From Novosphingopyxis baekryungensis DSM 16222 (GTDB lineage: Bacteria; Pseudomonadota; Alphaproteobacteria; Sphingomonadales; Sphingomonadaceae): DNA of 64,000 nucleotides. This document shows positions 18,456 to 26,739 of the stretch, piece by piece. Below the pieces are notes generated by a model. The model was given only the letters and a program-made list of their open reading frames with translations. It was not told the origin of the DNA and did not search any database. The translations under genes were made by a program, and so were the position numbers. Numbering within the stretch: position 1 is the stretch's first letter; each line of letters opens with the position of its first letter. Location: NCBI RefSeq assembly GCF_000420305.1, contig NZ_ATUR01000010.1:1-64000 (forward strand), read 5' to 3'.

Positions 18456-19019
18456 TCACAAGCCACGCACCAGCCGCACCGCCATGCCGATGCTCGGCGG
18501 ATCGGCCACCACCTGTTGCCGGGCGCCTGCCCCAAAAGGCAGCAAGTGCAGCTTGCCATCCTCGCGGCCGATCAGGCGACCGAACAGGAAGCGGCCCGCC
18601 GGACGCGGGACCAGCACGTCGCGGTTGAGCGCGCGGACGAAATCTTCCGGACCCAAAGTCTCGATCCAGATTTCGTCGCCCGCGCGGTAATCGCCCACGC
18701 CCGTTTCCACCACCAGCGCCTGCGTGGTGCCGCTCGGCTGCGGGGCGGAAAGGCTGGCGCTGCCGGTCAGCGCGCGCGCACCGTCTGCGGTCAATCGGGC
18801 GGCCACGGGGATATCGATCCGGTCCGGCAATTCCACCAGCGCGCTGCTGTCCACGCCAAGCGCCGCAGCGATCCGGTTCAGCCAATCGAGCGAGAGCGTG
18901 CGGGTGCCAGTTTCCAGCCGCCCGATGGTCTGCGCCGTGGTGGGCGGGGTGCAGGCCTTGGCCACCTCATCCAGCGTGAGGCCCCTGGCCTTGCGCACAT
19001 CGCGAATACGGTGAAGCAT
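18456..19019 (-). CDS. XRE-type helix-turn-helix regulator with S24-like C-terminal domain
   Basis: The 187-residue protein has a Cro/CI helix-turn-helix (residues 4-60: RKARGLTLDEVAKA and TIGRLETGTRTLS). The C-terminal part (DYRAGDEIWIETLG, LFGRLIGREDGKLHLLPFG) resembles an S24 repressor fold without an obvious Ser-Lys dyad. The ATG at 19019 has TTAGGAGA eight bases before it. A palindrome sits just upstream of that ribosome site. It diverges from the DUF6456 gene, a pairing that suggests shared control. It is probably a chromosomal, not phage, regulator. Confidence 0.7.
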   Translation of the reverse strand: MLHRIRDVRKARGLTLDEVAKACTPPTTAQTIGRLETGTRTLSLDWLNRIAAALGVDSSALVELPDRIDIPVAARLTADGARALTGSASLSAPQPSGTTQALVVETGVGDYRAGDEIWIETLGPEDFVRALNRDVLVPRPAGRFLFGRLIGREDGKLHLLPFGAGARQQVVADPPSIGMAVRLVRGL

Positions 19020-19032
19020 ATGATCGTCTCCT

Positions 19033-19045
19033 AACCCAATGGGTT
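19033..19045. promoter_or_regulatory. Palindrome in the divergent promoter of the XRE regulator
   Basis: AACCCA and TGGGTT are inverted around one base. The site lies directly before the Shine-Dalgarno of the XRE gene and about 65 bases before the DUF6456 gene. It is well placed for autoregulation by the XRE protein. Six-base arms are short, so chance is not excluded. Confidence 0.45.
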
Positions 19046-19110
19046 TTTCCTCTGTCCTACAAAGCGATGTTGATGGCAAGGCATGAATCGAACCATATAG
19101 GAGAAGTTTC

Positions 19111-19611
19111 ATGGCCAGTTCCAAGCAATTTGCCGATCCGCGTCCACTGGCGCAGCGCGGTATCGATGGTGGCCGCACGCTGGCCGATGGTCGGCCCGCG
19201 CGCAGCGTCACCGTCAATCAGGCCGAATCGCCGCTCGGCTGGTTGCATGCCCGCGGTCACCTGACCGATCGGCAATTCGATGCGGGCGAGGCATTGCGCG
19301 TGGATTATGAGCGCGCCGCCCTCGGCCCCCGCGTAACCATGGGCTGGGACCCGGCGCCGCGCGGCACGGGGCGGCGCGGCCCGGCGGACCATCTCGATCC
19401 CACGGAAATGCAGCTGGCGGCCAAGCAGCGGTTCGACGGCGCACTGGCGGCGCTTGGCGGCGATTTGGCCGATATCGCGTGGCGCGTGATCTGTGACGGG
19501 CAGGGCGTTCCGGGCGCGGAGCGCGGGCTGGGCTGGCCGGCCCGCTCTGGCAAGCTGGTGCTGCGCATCGCGCTCGATCGGCTCGCGGGCTATTATCGGC
19601 TGCCGGGCTGA
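19111..19611 (+). CDS. DUF6456-type protein of unknown function
   Basis: The 166-residue basic, soluble protein has recognisable blocks: ESPLGWLHARGHLTDRQFDAG, LRVDYERA and a C-terminal LRIALDRLAGYYRL. From memory these match the alphaproteobacterial DUF6456 family, where they suggest a small DNA- or RNA-binding helical domain. The ATG has TAGGAGAAG seven bases before it. It diverges from an XRE regulator across 91 bases, so the two may be co-regulated. No function is assigned. Confidence 0.65.
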   Translation: MASSKQFADPRPLAQRGIDGGRTLADGRPARSVTVNQAESPLGWLHARGHLTDRQFDAGEALRVDYERAALGPRVTMGWDPAPRGTGRRGPADHLDPTEMQLAAKQRFDGALAALGGDLADIAWRVICDGQGVPGAERGLGWPARSGKLVLRIALDRLAGYYRLPG

Positions 19612-19767
19612 CGGGAGGAAGCGCCGTGGGATCGCAACATCGCACGCTGCCGAACCGGCTCCGGTATCTGCGGCCCGGCGGCGCTCACGTGCGGCTCGGC
19701 ACCTCCGGGCACGCCCGGCCGCGCGCCGGTTGGCGGTGTGCCTTCCATGCGGGGCGTATTTCCCGCT

Positions 19768-19793
19768 CTGGACAGTGTGACCTGTGTGACCCT
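19768..19793 (+). repeat. Dispersed 26-nt repeat, copy 1
   Basis: The sequence begins CTGGACA and contains two near-identical nine-base units, GTGTGACCT then GTGTGACCC. It matches copy 2 (25209-25234, minus strand) at 25 of 26 bases and copy 3 (35054-35077, minus strand) with one deletion and one change. It overlaps the stop codon of the ABC-F gene, which is on the other strand. Confidence 0.7.
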
Positions 19794-21582
19794 AGCTTTC
19801 GAGCGCTTCGGCCTCGGCGGCCAGTTCCAGCCAGCGCTCCTCGGCCTTGTCCTTCTCGGCCCGCTTGGCGTCGAGTGCCTTGGTCAGCCGTTCGAACAGG
19901 CCGGGATCGCGGGTGTAGAGATCGGGATCGGACAGCGCCGTTTCGCCTGCCGCGATGTCGCTCTCCATGGTCTCGATCAGGCCGGGCAGGCGCTCCAGAT
20001 CGCGCTGGTCCTTGTAGCTCAGCTTGCGCGCCTTCGCAGCCGGTGCTGGCGGCGGAGGCGGGGCGCTGCGGCTGGCGGCCTTGGCGGCGGCGGCCGGGGC
20101 ACGGCGCTTGGCTTCCCAGTCGGCATAGCCGCCCGCCACGATGTCGACGTCGCCGGAGCCATCGAGGCCCAGCGTCAGGTTCACCGTTCGATCGAGGAAG
20201 TCGCGGTCATGGCTCACCAGCAACACCGTGCCCTCATAGTCGCCGATCACCTCCTGCAGCAGGTCCAGCGTCTCCAGATCGAGATCGTTGGTCGGCTCGT
20301 CGAGCACCAGCAGATTGGAGGCACGGGCGAACTCGCGCGCCAGCAGCAGGCGGCTCTTCTCCCCGCCGGACAGGATGCCGACCTTGGTGTCGATCATCGC
20401 CGGATCGAACAGGAAGTCCTTGAGATAGCCTTGCACATGCTTGCGCACGCCGCGCACGTCGATCCAGTCGCTGCCATCGGCCAGCACGTCGCGCACACGG
20501 CGCTCCGGCTGCATCAGGCTGCGCTGCTGGTCGATCAGCACGCTGGACAGGGTGGGCGACAGGGTGATCTTGCCGCTGTCCGGTTCCAGTTCACCGGTCA
20601 GCAGCTTGATCAGCGTGGTCTTGCCCGCGCCGTTGCGCCCGACGATGCCGATCCGGTCCCCGCGCTGCACGCGCAGGCTGAGATCGCGGATGATGGGGCG
20701 TCCGTCGAAGCTCTTGGTGATATGGTCCGCCACGATCACCGATTTGGTGCGGCTGTCATCGGTGGCGATGGCCAGTTTGGCCGGACCGGTCGGCCCCAGC
20801 ATGGCGGCGCGTTGCGCGCGCATTTCGTAGAGGCGGCTGAGGCGGCCCTGGTTGCGCTTGCGCCGCGCGGTCACGCCGCGCTCCAGCCAGCGGGCCTCCA
20901 GCTTCAGCGTGGCGTCCAGCTTGTCGGCAGCGCGCGCATCCTCTGCGGCAATCTGCTCCATCCATTCCTCATAGCCGCCAAAGCCCACCTCCTTGCGCCG
21001 CAGCGCACCGCGATCGAGCCACAGCGTGGTGCGGGTCAGGCGGGTGAGGAAGGTACGGTCATGGCTGATGACGAGGAAGGCGCCCTTGTAGCGCTTCAAC
21101 CAGTCCTCCAGCCATTCGATCGCGCCGAGATCGAGATGGTTGGTCGGCTCGTCCAGCAGCAGCACATCGGGGTCGCTGCCCAGCGCACGGCACAGCGCGG
21201 CGCGGCGGCGCTCGCCACCGCTGGCGGTGGCGGCTTCGGTCGAAAGGTCGATGCCGAGCTGATCGGCGATGGCCTCGACGGCATATTCCTCCGGCCCGTC
21301 CGGCCCATGGACCGCAAAGTCGCGCAGCGTCTCGAACGGTGCGAAGTCCGGGTTCTGCTCCAGAAACACGACATGCGTGCCGGGCACGATCTTGCGTTGG
21401 CCGCGGTCCGCCTCGATCCGGTCGTCGAGCATCTTCAGGAGCGTGGTTTTGCCCGCGCCGTTGCGCCCGATCAGCGCGAGCCGGTCGCGCGGGCCAATGT
21501 GAATGTCGAGGTCCTGAAACAGCCAGCCGGCGCCTTGCACCAGGCCAAGGCCTTCATAGGAGAGGATAGGGGGATCGGCCAT
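19792..21582 (-). CDS. uup: ABC-F family ATPase, Uup-like
   Basis: The 596-residue protein has two ABC domains in one chain and no membrane helices, so it is an ABC-F translation factor. Walker A boxes are GRNGAGKTT (near residues 39 and 325), signatures are SGGERRR and LSGGEKSRL, and Walker B boxes are LLLDEPTNHLD and LVLDEPTNDLD. A charged coiled-coil tail (last 80 residues) after an Ala/Pro linker is typical of Uup, which acts on ribosome or branched-DNA stability. The ATG at 21582 is preferred to an in-frame GTG at 21594. It diverges from the spermidine-synthase-like gene. Confidence 0.88.
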   Translation of the reverse strand: MADPPILSYEGLGLVQGAGWLFQDLDIHIGPRDRLALIGRNGAGKTTLLKMLDDRIEADRGQRKIVPGTHVVFLEQNPDFAPFETLRDFAVHGPDGPEEYAVEAIADQLGIDLSTEAATASGGERRRAALCRALGSDPDVLLLDEPTNHLDLGAIEWLEDWLKRYKGAFLVISHDRTFLTRLTRTTLWLDRGALRRKEVGFGGYEEWMEQIAAEDARAADKLDATLKLEARWLERGVTARRKRNQGRLSRLYEMRAQRAAMLGPTGPAKLAIATDDSRTKSVIVADHITKSFDGRPIIRDLSLRVQRGDRIGIVGRNGAGKTTLIKLLTGELEPDSGKITLSPTLSSVLIDQQRSLMQPERRVRDVLADGSDWIDVRGVRKHVQGYLKDFLFDPAMIDTKVGILSGGEKSRLLLAREFARASNLLVLDEPTNDLDLETLDLLQEVIGDYEGTVLLVSHDRDFLDRTVNLTLGLDGSGDVDIVAGGYADWEAKRRAPAAAAKAASRSAPPPPPAPAAKARKLSYKDQRDLERLPGLIETMESDIAAGETALSDPDLYTRDPGLFERLTKALDAKRAEKDKAEERWLELAAEAEALES

Positions 21583-21657
21583 AGAAGGAGGCACCTAGGC
21601 CCGGTGCGCCCATGCTTCAAGCTGGTCTTCTCGCGCATGGGGCGGCAAGAGCGGTGC

Positions 21658-22326
21658 ATGACACCAAGAGAGCATCTCGATACCGCCCATATCCCCGGTG
21701 GGGACGACCTGAAACTGTACCGCCGCGGTGATGATCACATTATCGTGCTGGACCGCAACGAGCTGATGAACAGCCGGATGAGCGGCAGCGAGGAAGCCCT
21801 GGCGACCATGGCGGCGGAACGCTTGAAGGGCCGCGCCGGCCAGCGCTGGCTGATCGGCGGCTATGGCATGGGCTTCACGCTCCGCGCTGCGCTGCGCTCG
21901 CTTGCCGGGGATGCTGCGGTCGAGGTGGTGGAGCTGGTGCCGGAGATCATTGATTGGGCACGCGGCCCCATGGAAACGCTGACCGATGGCTGCCTCGACG
22001 ATCCGCGCGTGTCGGTGACGCTCGGCGATGTCGGTGAGGCGATCGGCAAGGCGCGCGGAAAGTTCGACGCCATTCTGCTGGATGTCGATAACGGCCCCGA
22101 CGGGCTCGTGCGCGCGGCCAATGACGGGCTTTACGGTACGCAGGGGATCGCCGCGGCCAGGGCGGCGCTGAAGCCGGGCGGCGTGGTCGCCTACTGGTCG
22201 GCCGGCCCAGACCGCGCCTTCACCAAGCGACTGAAAACCAGCGGCATGGCCGTGGACGAAGTCACCGTACGCGCGCGCGCCAACGGCAAAGGCCCGCGCC
22301 ACACCATCTGGTTCGCAAGCCGGTAA
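21658..22326 (+). CDS. Spermidine-synthase-like methyltransferase-fold protein
   Basis: The 222-residue protein has the Rossmann fold of spermidine synthases: WLIGGYGMGFTLRAAL (nucleoside-binding loop), VEVVELVPEIIDWARGP, and DAILLDVDNGPDG. The N-terminal beta domain is short and the usual catalytic aspartate motif is not convincing, so aminopropyl transfer is uncertain. The longer open frame running back through the ABC-F gene is a shadow. tRNA-Lys follows on the other strand. Confidence 0.75.
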   Translation: MTPREHLDTAHIPGGDDLKLYRRGDDHIIVLDRNELMNSRMSGSEEALATMAAERLKGRAGQRWLIGGYGMGFTLRAALRSLAGDAAVEVVELVPEIIDWARGPMETLTDGCLDDPRVSVTLGDVGEAIGKARGKFDAILLDVDNGPDGLVRAANDGLYGTQGIAAARAALKPGGVVAYWSAGPDRAFTKRLKTSGMAVDEVTVRARANGKGPRHTIWFASR

Positions 22327-22345
22327 CTGTTTGAGGAAAAGAGAG

Positions 22346-22421
22346 TGGTGAGCCCTGCTGGGTTCGAACCAGCGACCTACTGATTAAAAGTCAGTTGCTC
22401 TACCGACTGAGCTAAGGGCCC
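22346..22421 (-). tRNA. tRNA-Lys (TTT anticodon)
   Basis: The minus strand folds into a full cloverleaf: acceptor GGGCCCT with GAGCCCT on the other side of the helix (one G-T pair), an anticodon loop with TTT, and GGTTCGAACCC in the T arm. CCA is encoded. It lies 15 bases downstream of folK on the same strand and may share its transcript. Confidence 0.95.
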
Positions 22422-22436
22422 CCACCGACCGGTGCC

Positions 22437-22952
22437 CTAGAAAGGGTGCGGCTCCGGGTCAAGCGGCTTGGGATGCAAAAAGCGACTGGCCAGCTGCCGA
22501 AGCGTCCTGTTGGTCACCGGATCGCGCCAGGCTGGGGCGATTTGCGCGGCGGGTTTGAGCACGAAGGCGCGCGCGCGAAAGGAGATATGCGGAATGGTGA
22601 GGTGTTTCGAATGATAGGTTCCGCCGGACCAGAGAATGATATCCAGATCCAGAACCCGCTCGCCCCATCGCTGACCGCGGCGACGGCCGAACTGCCGTTC
22701 CATGGCCTTCAATTCCGCCAGCAGACGTGGCGGATCAAGCGGCGTGGTGAGAATGGCCGCGGCATTTGCATAGCGCCTTCGGGAGGGGCCCAAAGGATCG
22801 GATGGACGAACGGGAGAGATGGCGTCAAGAGGGAAGTCCCGCGCGAGCGCCTGCAGGCAGCCCTGGATCACACGCTGCGGCGTAACCATGCCGAGTTTGC
22901 GACGATTCGAACCGAGCGCGATGAGATAGCGATGGGGCGTTTGGTTGGACAT
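22437..22952 (-). CDS. folK: 2-amino-4-hydroxy-6-hydroxymethyldihydropteridine pyrophosphokinase
   Basis: The 171-residue enzyme transfers pyrophosphate from ATP to the pterin in folate synthesis. The N-terminal YLIALGSNRR, the central PLGPSRRRYANAAAIL and the signature GERVLDLDIILWSG (with the metal-binding DLD) are all present, followed by TIPHISFRARAFVL. I chose the ATG at 22952 because the long upstream frame is antisense to the uracil-DNA glycosylase. It diverges from that gene across 78 bases. Confidence 0.93.
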   Translation of the reverse strand: MSNQTPHRYLIALGSNRRKLGMVTPQRVIQGCLQALARDFPLDAISPVRPSDPLGPSRRRYANAAAILTTPLDPPRLLAELKAMERQFGRRRGQRWGERVLDLDIILWSGGTYHSKHLTIPHISFRARAFVLKPAAQIAPAWRDPVTNRTLRQLASRFLHPKPLDPEPHPF

Positions 22953-23030
22953 GGTTCTACCTTGATCAGGACAGGCCTTAGGTGCGTGCAGCGAGGGTTG
23001 GCAAGCTGGGCCGGGGAGGTTTAGGCAGGG

Positions 23031-23726
23031 ATGGCCATGGACAAAACGCTCATCGATATGCCGCTCGCAGACGGAGAACCGCCCATTGACTGCCGGCTCT
23101 GCCCGCGACTGGCGGCGTTCCGCGACGAGCTTCGCGCAGAGCATCCCGATTGGTGGAATGCGCCCGTACCGGCCTTTGGTGATCCGGCGGCATGGCTGGG
23201 CATTGTTGGCCTGGCGCCGGGGAAACATGGCGCCAACCGCACCGGACGCCCGTTCACGGGAGACTATGCCGGCGATCTGTTGTTTGCGACCTTGGACAAA
23301 ATGGGTCTTTCCAGAGGCCAATATGACGCGCGCATCGACGATGGTCTGACGCTGGATGGCGTGATCATCATCAACGCGGTGAAATGCCTTCCCCCGCAAA
23401 ACAAGCCGACCGCCGCGGAAATCAACGAATGCCGTACATTTCTGAGCCGGCAGGAAGCGATGTTGCCCAGGGCGCGCATCTTCATCGCCCTGGGCAAGAT
23501 CGCGCATGACAGCTTCGTGCGGCATGCCGGCGGGCGTTTGGCCGCCTATCCTTTCGGGCATGATCGGCAGCATCGCTTGCCGGATGGCCGAATCCTGATC
23601 GATAGTTATCACTGCTCGCGTTACAATACGAATACCGGACGGTTGACCGCGGCCATGTTTGAGGCCGTGTTCGAACGCGCGCTGTCGCTTCGAGACGGCC
23701 TCGACGCGACACGAGAGACCGATTGA
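23031..23726 (+). CDS. Family 5 uracil-DNA glycosylase (UDGb), iron-sulfur
   Basis: The 231-residue enzyme removes uracil or other deaminated bases from DNA. It has the Fe-S cysteines of families 4 and 5 (Cys21, Cys24, Cys119, Cys134) and a motif 1 reading GLAPGKHGANRTGRPFTGD. The second active-site loop reads SYHCSRYNTNTGRLT. The family consensus, from memory, has A-A where this has G-K, and H-P-S-Q where this has H-C-S-R. A family-level call is safe; base specificity could differ. An ATG at 23037 is an alternative start. Confidence 0.88.
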   Translation: MAMDKTLIDMPLADGEPPIDCRLCPRLAAFRDELRAEHPDWWNAPVPAFGDPAAWLGIVGLAPGKHGANRTGRPFTGDYAGDLLFATLDKMGLSRGQYDARIDDGLTLDGVIIINAVKCLPPQNKPTAAEINECRTFLSRQEAMLPRARIFIALGKIAHDSFVRHAGGRLAAYPFGHDRQHRLPDGRILIDSYHCSRYNTNTGRLTAAMFEAVFERALSLRDGLDATRETD

Positions 23727-23913
23727 ACACCGAGCTGCTGCGCTTTTTCCCGCTGATTTTGCTGCATTTCCTCTGTCCTCTTCAAAGAATTGCCTGTGCC
23801 GAAGCGGGAAGGGGCCATGCAGCTCGGCGCTTTTCGCTTGCAACTGGTCGCACATATCGCGAAGTTGCGCGCCGATCGAGCGGGTTAGACCGCGATCAAC
23901 TAGGGAGAATATC

Positions 23914-24186
23914 ATGCGTAAATTTGTAATCGCCACGGCTCTGCTGAGCTCCGCCACCCTGATGACGGCTTGCCAGAGCAAGGAAGCCGACGCTGTTGAA
24001 GATAGCGCAGAAGCACAGGCTGATCAGATCGACGAAATGGCCGACAACGCCACGAGCGAAGTGCAGGAAGAAGCACTTGAGAACAAGGCCGACATGGTCG
24101 AAGAAGTTGGCGAAGAAAAAGCCAACCAGATGGACGACAATGGCGAGATCGCTCCCAGCGAGACCGGCATGGGCGACACGCAGTAA
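23914..24186 (+). CDS. Small acidic lipoprotein of unknown function
   Basis: The 90-residue product has a clear lipoprotein signal (TLMTAC, Cys20). The mature part is nearly all Glu, Asp, Ala and Gln and looks like one long helix or coiled coil (DSAEAQADQIDEMADNA and similar). TAGGGAGAA lies before the ATG. An intrinsic terminator follows. Small acidic lipoproteins of this kind are frequent in sphingomonads, but no function is known to me. Confidence 0.75.
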   Translation: MRKFVIATALLSSATLMTACQSKEADAVEDSAEAQADQIDEMADNATSEVQEEALENKADMVEEVGEEKANQMDDNGEIAPSETGMGDTQ

Positions 24187-24209
24187 GCGTAACGCTTTTC
24201 CGTTTGAGC

Positions 24210-24237
24210 GGCCCCGGAGCGATCCGGGGCCGTTTTT
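24210..24237 (+). terminator. Rho-independent terminator after the acidic lipoprotein gene
   Basis: GGCCCCGGA (24210-24218) pairs with TCCGGGGCC (24223-24231) and a run of five T follows one base later. It separates the lipoprotein gene from the convergent aguB gene. Confidence 0.9.
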
Positions 24238-24247
24238 CGTTGGGGCT

Positions 24248-25099
24248 CTAGCGATCTTCACCGAGCCGGCCGTACAGATCCGGACGGCGATCGCGGAAGA
24301 AGCCCATGCCCGCGCGGTGCATGGCGGCCTGGGCCAGATCGATGCGACGCAACAGCACCCCGGTCTCCTCCACGCTGTCGAACCGTTCGACCAGCTCGCC
24401 CCACTCATCGGTGATGAAGCTGTGGCCGTAAAAGGCCTGGCCCTGCTCCACGCCGATGCGGTTGGCCGCGATCACCGGCATGCAGTTGGACACGGCATGG
24501 CCCTGCATCGCACGCCGCCACATGTGGCGGGTATCCAGCGTGGCGTCATAGGGTTCCGATCCGATGGCCGTGGGATAGAAGAGTAGCTCTGCCCCCATCA
24601 ACGCCATGGCGCGCGCGCACTCCGGATACCACTGGTCCCAGCAGATGCCGACGCCGATCCGCGCGCCGAACAGATCCCAGACCTTGAAGCCCGTATTGCC
24701 CGGGCGGAAATAATATTTCTCTTCATAGCCCGGCCCATCCGGGATGTGCGACTTGCGATAGACGCCCATCAGCTCGCCCTCCGGGCCGATCATGGCCAGG
24801 CTGTTATAGTGGTGATGGCCATCCTTTTCGAAAAAGCTGCACGGGATCGCGACCTTGAGCGAGGCCGCGAGCTTCTGCATCGCCAGCACGCACTGATGCT
24901 CATAGACCGGGCGGGCGGTGGCGAAGACCGCTTCCTCTTCGGTCTTGCAGAAATAGGGGCCTTCGAACAGCTCGGGCGGCAGAACGATCTGCGCGCCGCG
25001 GCTGGCGGCCTCTTCCACCAGCGCACTGACGGCGTCGATATTGCTGTGGATGTCGGCATCGAGGGCGAGCTGCAGGGCAGCGACGGTGATCTTGGTCAT
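24248..25099 (-). CDS. aguB: N-carbamoylputrescine amidase
   Basis: The 283-residue nitrilase-superfamily enzyme hydrolyses N-carbamoylputrescine to putrescine, CO2 and ammonia. The catalytic triad is Glu43 (PPELFEG), Lys116 (YRKSHIPDG) and Cys153 (GICWDQWYPE). The HIPDGPGYEEKYYFRPG and CWDQWYPE segments are specific to the AguB group. The agmatine deiminase that makes its substrate lies 2.6 kb upstream on the same strand, separated by two unrelated genes. A small open frame ends four bases before its start. Confidence 0.93.
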   Translation of the reverse strand: MTKITVAALQLALDADIHSNIDAVSALVEEAASRGAQIVLPPELFEGPYFCKTEEEAVFATARPVYEHQCVLAMQKLAASLKVAIPCSFFEKDGHHHYNSLAMIGPEGELMGVYRKSHIPDGPGYEEKYYFRPGNTGFKVWDLFGARIGVGICWDQWYPECARAMALMGAELLFYPTAIGSEPYDATLDTRHMWRRAMQGHAVSNCMPVIAANRIGVEQGQAFYGHSFITDEWGELVERFDSVEETGVLLRRIDLAQAAMHRAGMGFFRDRRPDLYGRLGEDR

Positions 25100-25103
25100 G
25101 CTG

Positions 25104-25303
25104 CCCTATTTGGACTTTGCGCGCGCGAAGTCCACACCCGCCGTGATGCCGCCCGCCGCTGCGCCCGCGCGCATTGCCGGCACGCCGTCCATCGCGGACC
25201 GCAGGCCCAGGGTCACACAGTTCACACTGTCCAGGAGCGGTTCTTCCTGCGCGCCCGGACGGGCCGATGCGGGCAGGCGGGTGGAGGGCGTCACATGAGT
25301 CAT
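25104..25303 (-). CDS. Possible small protein upstream of aguB
   Basis: A 65-residue open frame starts at ATG 25303 and ends four bases before aguB, a spacing that would allow coupled translation. Its middle (LLDSVNCVTLG) is encoded by copy 2 of the dispersed 26-nt repeat. The tail is Ala/Gly-rich. There is no clear ribosome site and no family I recognise. It may simply be a frame opened by the repeat. Confidence 0.35.
25209..25234 (-). repeat. Dispersed 26-nt repeat, copy 2
   Basis: On the minus strand it begins CTGGACA and carries the tandem units GTGTGAACT and GTGTGACCC. It differs from copy 1 at one base of 26. It lies about 110 bases before the aguB start, inside a small open frame where it encodes LDSVNCVTL. 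Confidence 0.75.
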
Positions 25304-25458
25304 GACAACAGATATAAGGCTGCCACGGCCATGTAGGACAGCGAAAAGACAGACCGGCAGGATCGCGTCCACTGGCCGCAACGGCGTGCGTGTGCCTGTC
25401 TCACGATCCGCATAGGCGGCGGCTTTTTACGTTGGAGGCAGAGCCTGCCCAAAGCGGT

Positions 25459-26607
25459 TCAGGCGGCGACGAGCATGTCCGACCCGTCTGGGTGCTCCGC
25501 CGCGCTGAACAGCACCACGCGGTTGCGGCCCGTTCGCTTGGCCTGATAGAGCGCGATATCGGCCTGGGAGAACGCCAGGTGCAGGGCGCTGCCCATCGGC
25601 GATGGCGCGATGCCGAAGCTTGCGCTCAGCATGCCGTCTTCCTGTACGTCGTCCACGCGCGTCTCGCTGAACCTCCGCCGGATATCATCGGCGACCTCCC
25701 GCGCTTCCTGTATGGACGCATTGGGCAGGAGCAGCGCAAACTCCTCTCCGCCGACCCGGGCGGCATATCCCGGCGCATCGTGCAGCATATAGGCCAGCTT
25801 CTGGATGACCCGGTCGCCGACCGGGTGACCGTAACGATCGTTGATCCGCTTGAAATGGTCGATATCGCACAGCACCAGCAGCGCGCTCTCGCTGTCGATC
25901 CGCATCTGCTCGAACGCTCTTCGGTTGAGCAGGCCCGTCAGATCGTCCCGCTCGGCCCGGTTACGGTAGCTTTCCACCATCGCCATGATCACCTTGGCGA
26001 TCAGCAGGGCCACGGCGGCCGGGCCGATGACCGCCCAAAGGGTCAGGATGTGGCCAAGAATTTCAGACTGGGTGAAATTGGTGAGCGGCGATTGCCCGCC
26101 CAGGATGACGGGGAGCAGCGGCATCCGCAGCACGATCATGACCGCCATCAGGCATTGCACGCCCAGAAGCGCATGATCCAGCGCATGGCGACGTGCCCGG
26201 TACAGGCTGCCGATACTGTCTCCCAGTGCCATAAGAGCGGCGATCTGAAACGGTATGGTCTGCGCCAGATCATTGGCACCCACGGCCAGCAGGACCAGCG
26301 AGCAGGCGGTCAGCAGCACCACCGTGCGGTTCAGCCATGCCGGGGAAGGCCCGAGCAAAAGCGTGGTGCGAACGGATTGCGTAAAGCACCAATGTGCCGC
26401 TGGAATGAGCATCGAGACGGAAGCCGCCATCCAGAATGAGGGGCCGAGTTTCACGATCTGCATCTCGATGGCGCCGATGAACAGCGCCATGGTGAGCCAT
26501 GCCAGCGCCCGCTGGCCCCGCATGGTCGCCAGGCAGACGAAGGACAGCACGGCAAGGCCGGCAATCAGACCGAACATGACGTCGTAGAAGCTGACCGTCA
26601 GCGTCAA
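25459..26607 (-). CDS. Membrane diguanylate cyclase (GGDEF domain)
   Basis: The 382-residue protein has six or seven membrane helices in its first 210 residues and a C-terminal GGDEF domain starting at RDDLTGLLNRRAFEQ. The active-site loop reads RVGGEEFALLLPN, a functional GGEEF, so it should make cyclic di-GMP from GTP. The substrate-binding DIDHFKRINDRYGHPVGD is complete. The RxxD inhibitory site normally five residues before the motif is absent (HDAPGYAAR). The signal sensed by the membrane part is unknown. It lies between the two agmatine-pathway genes. Confidence 0.92.
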   Translation of the reverse strand: MTLTVSFYDVMFGLIAGLAVLSFVCLATMRGQRALAWLTMALFIGAIEMQIVKLGPSFWMAASVSMLIPAAHWCFTQSVRTTLLLGPSPAWLNRTVVLLTACSLVLLAVGANDLAQTIPFQIAALMALGDSIGSLYRARRHALDHALLGVQCLMAVMIVLRMPLLPVILGGQSPLTNFTQSEILGHILTLWAVIGPAAVALLIAKVIMAMVESYRNRAERDDLTGLLNRRAFEQMRIDSESALLVLCDIDHFKRINDRYGHPVGDRVIQKLAYMLHDAPGYAARVGGEEFALLLPNASIQEAREVADDIRRRFSETRVDDVQEDGMLSASFGIAPSPMGSALHLAFSQADIALYQAKRTGRNRVVLFSAAEHPDGSDMLVAA

Positions 26608-26739
26608 AGTTCATTTCCCCAAGAACAGGATCCTGCAACTAATGTATAATAGTTAAGGGCTGCTGTAACCGGGGCAAAGTTTTTTGGACGGCGCGCATGG
26701 CAGGCGGATCGAGCCATGCCGGATGCGCGCCGTTATTCC

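Noticed and set aside
19738-22326. Long plus-strand frame that joins antisense ABC-F sequence to the spermidine-synthase-like protein
   Set aside because: Only the part from 21658 makes a recognisable protein; the upstream part is antisense to a complete ABC-F ATPase gene.
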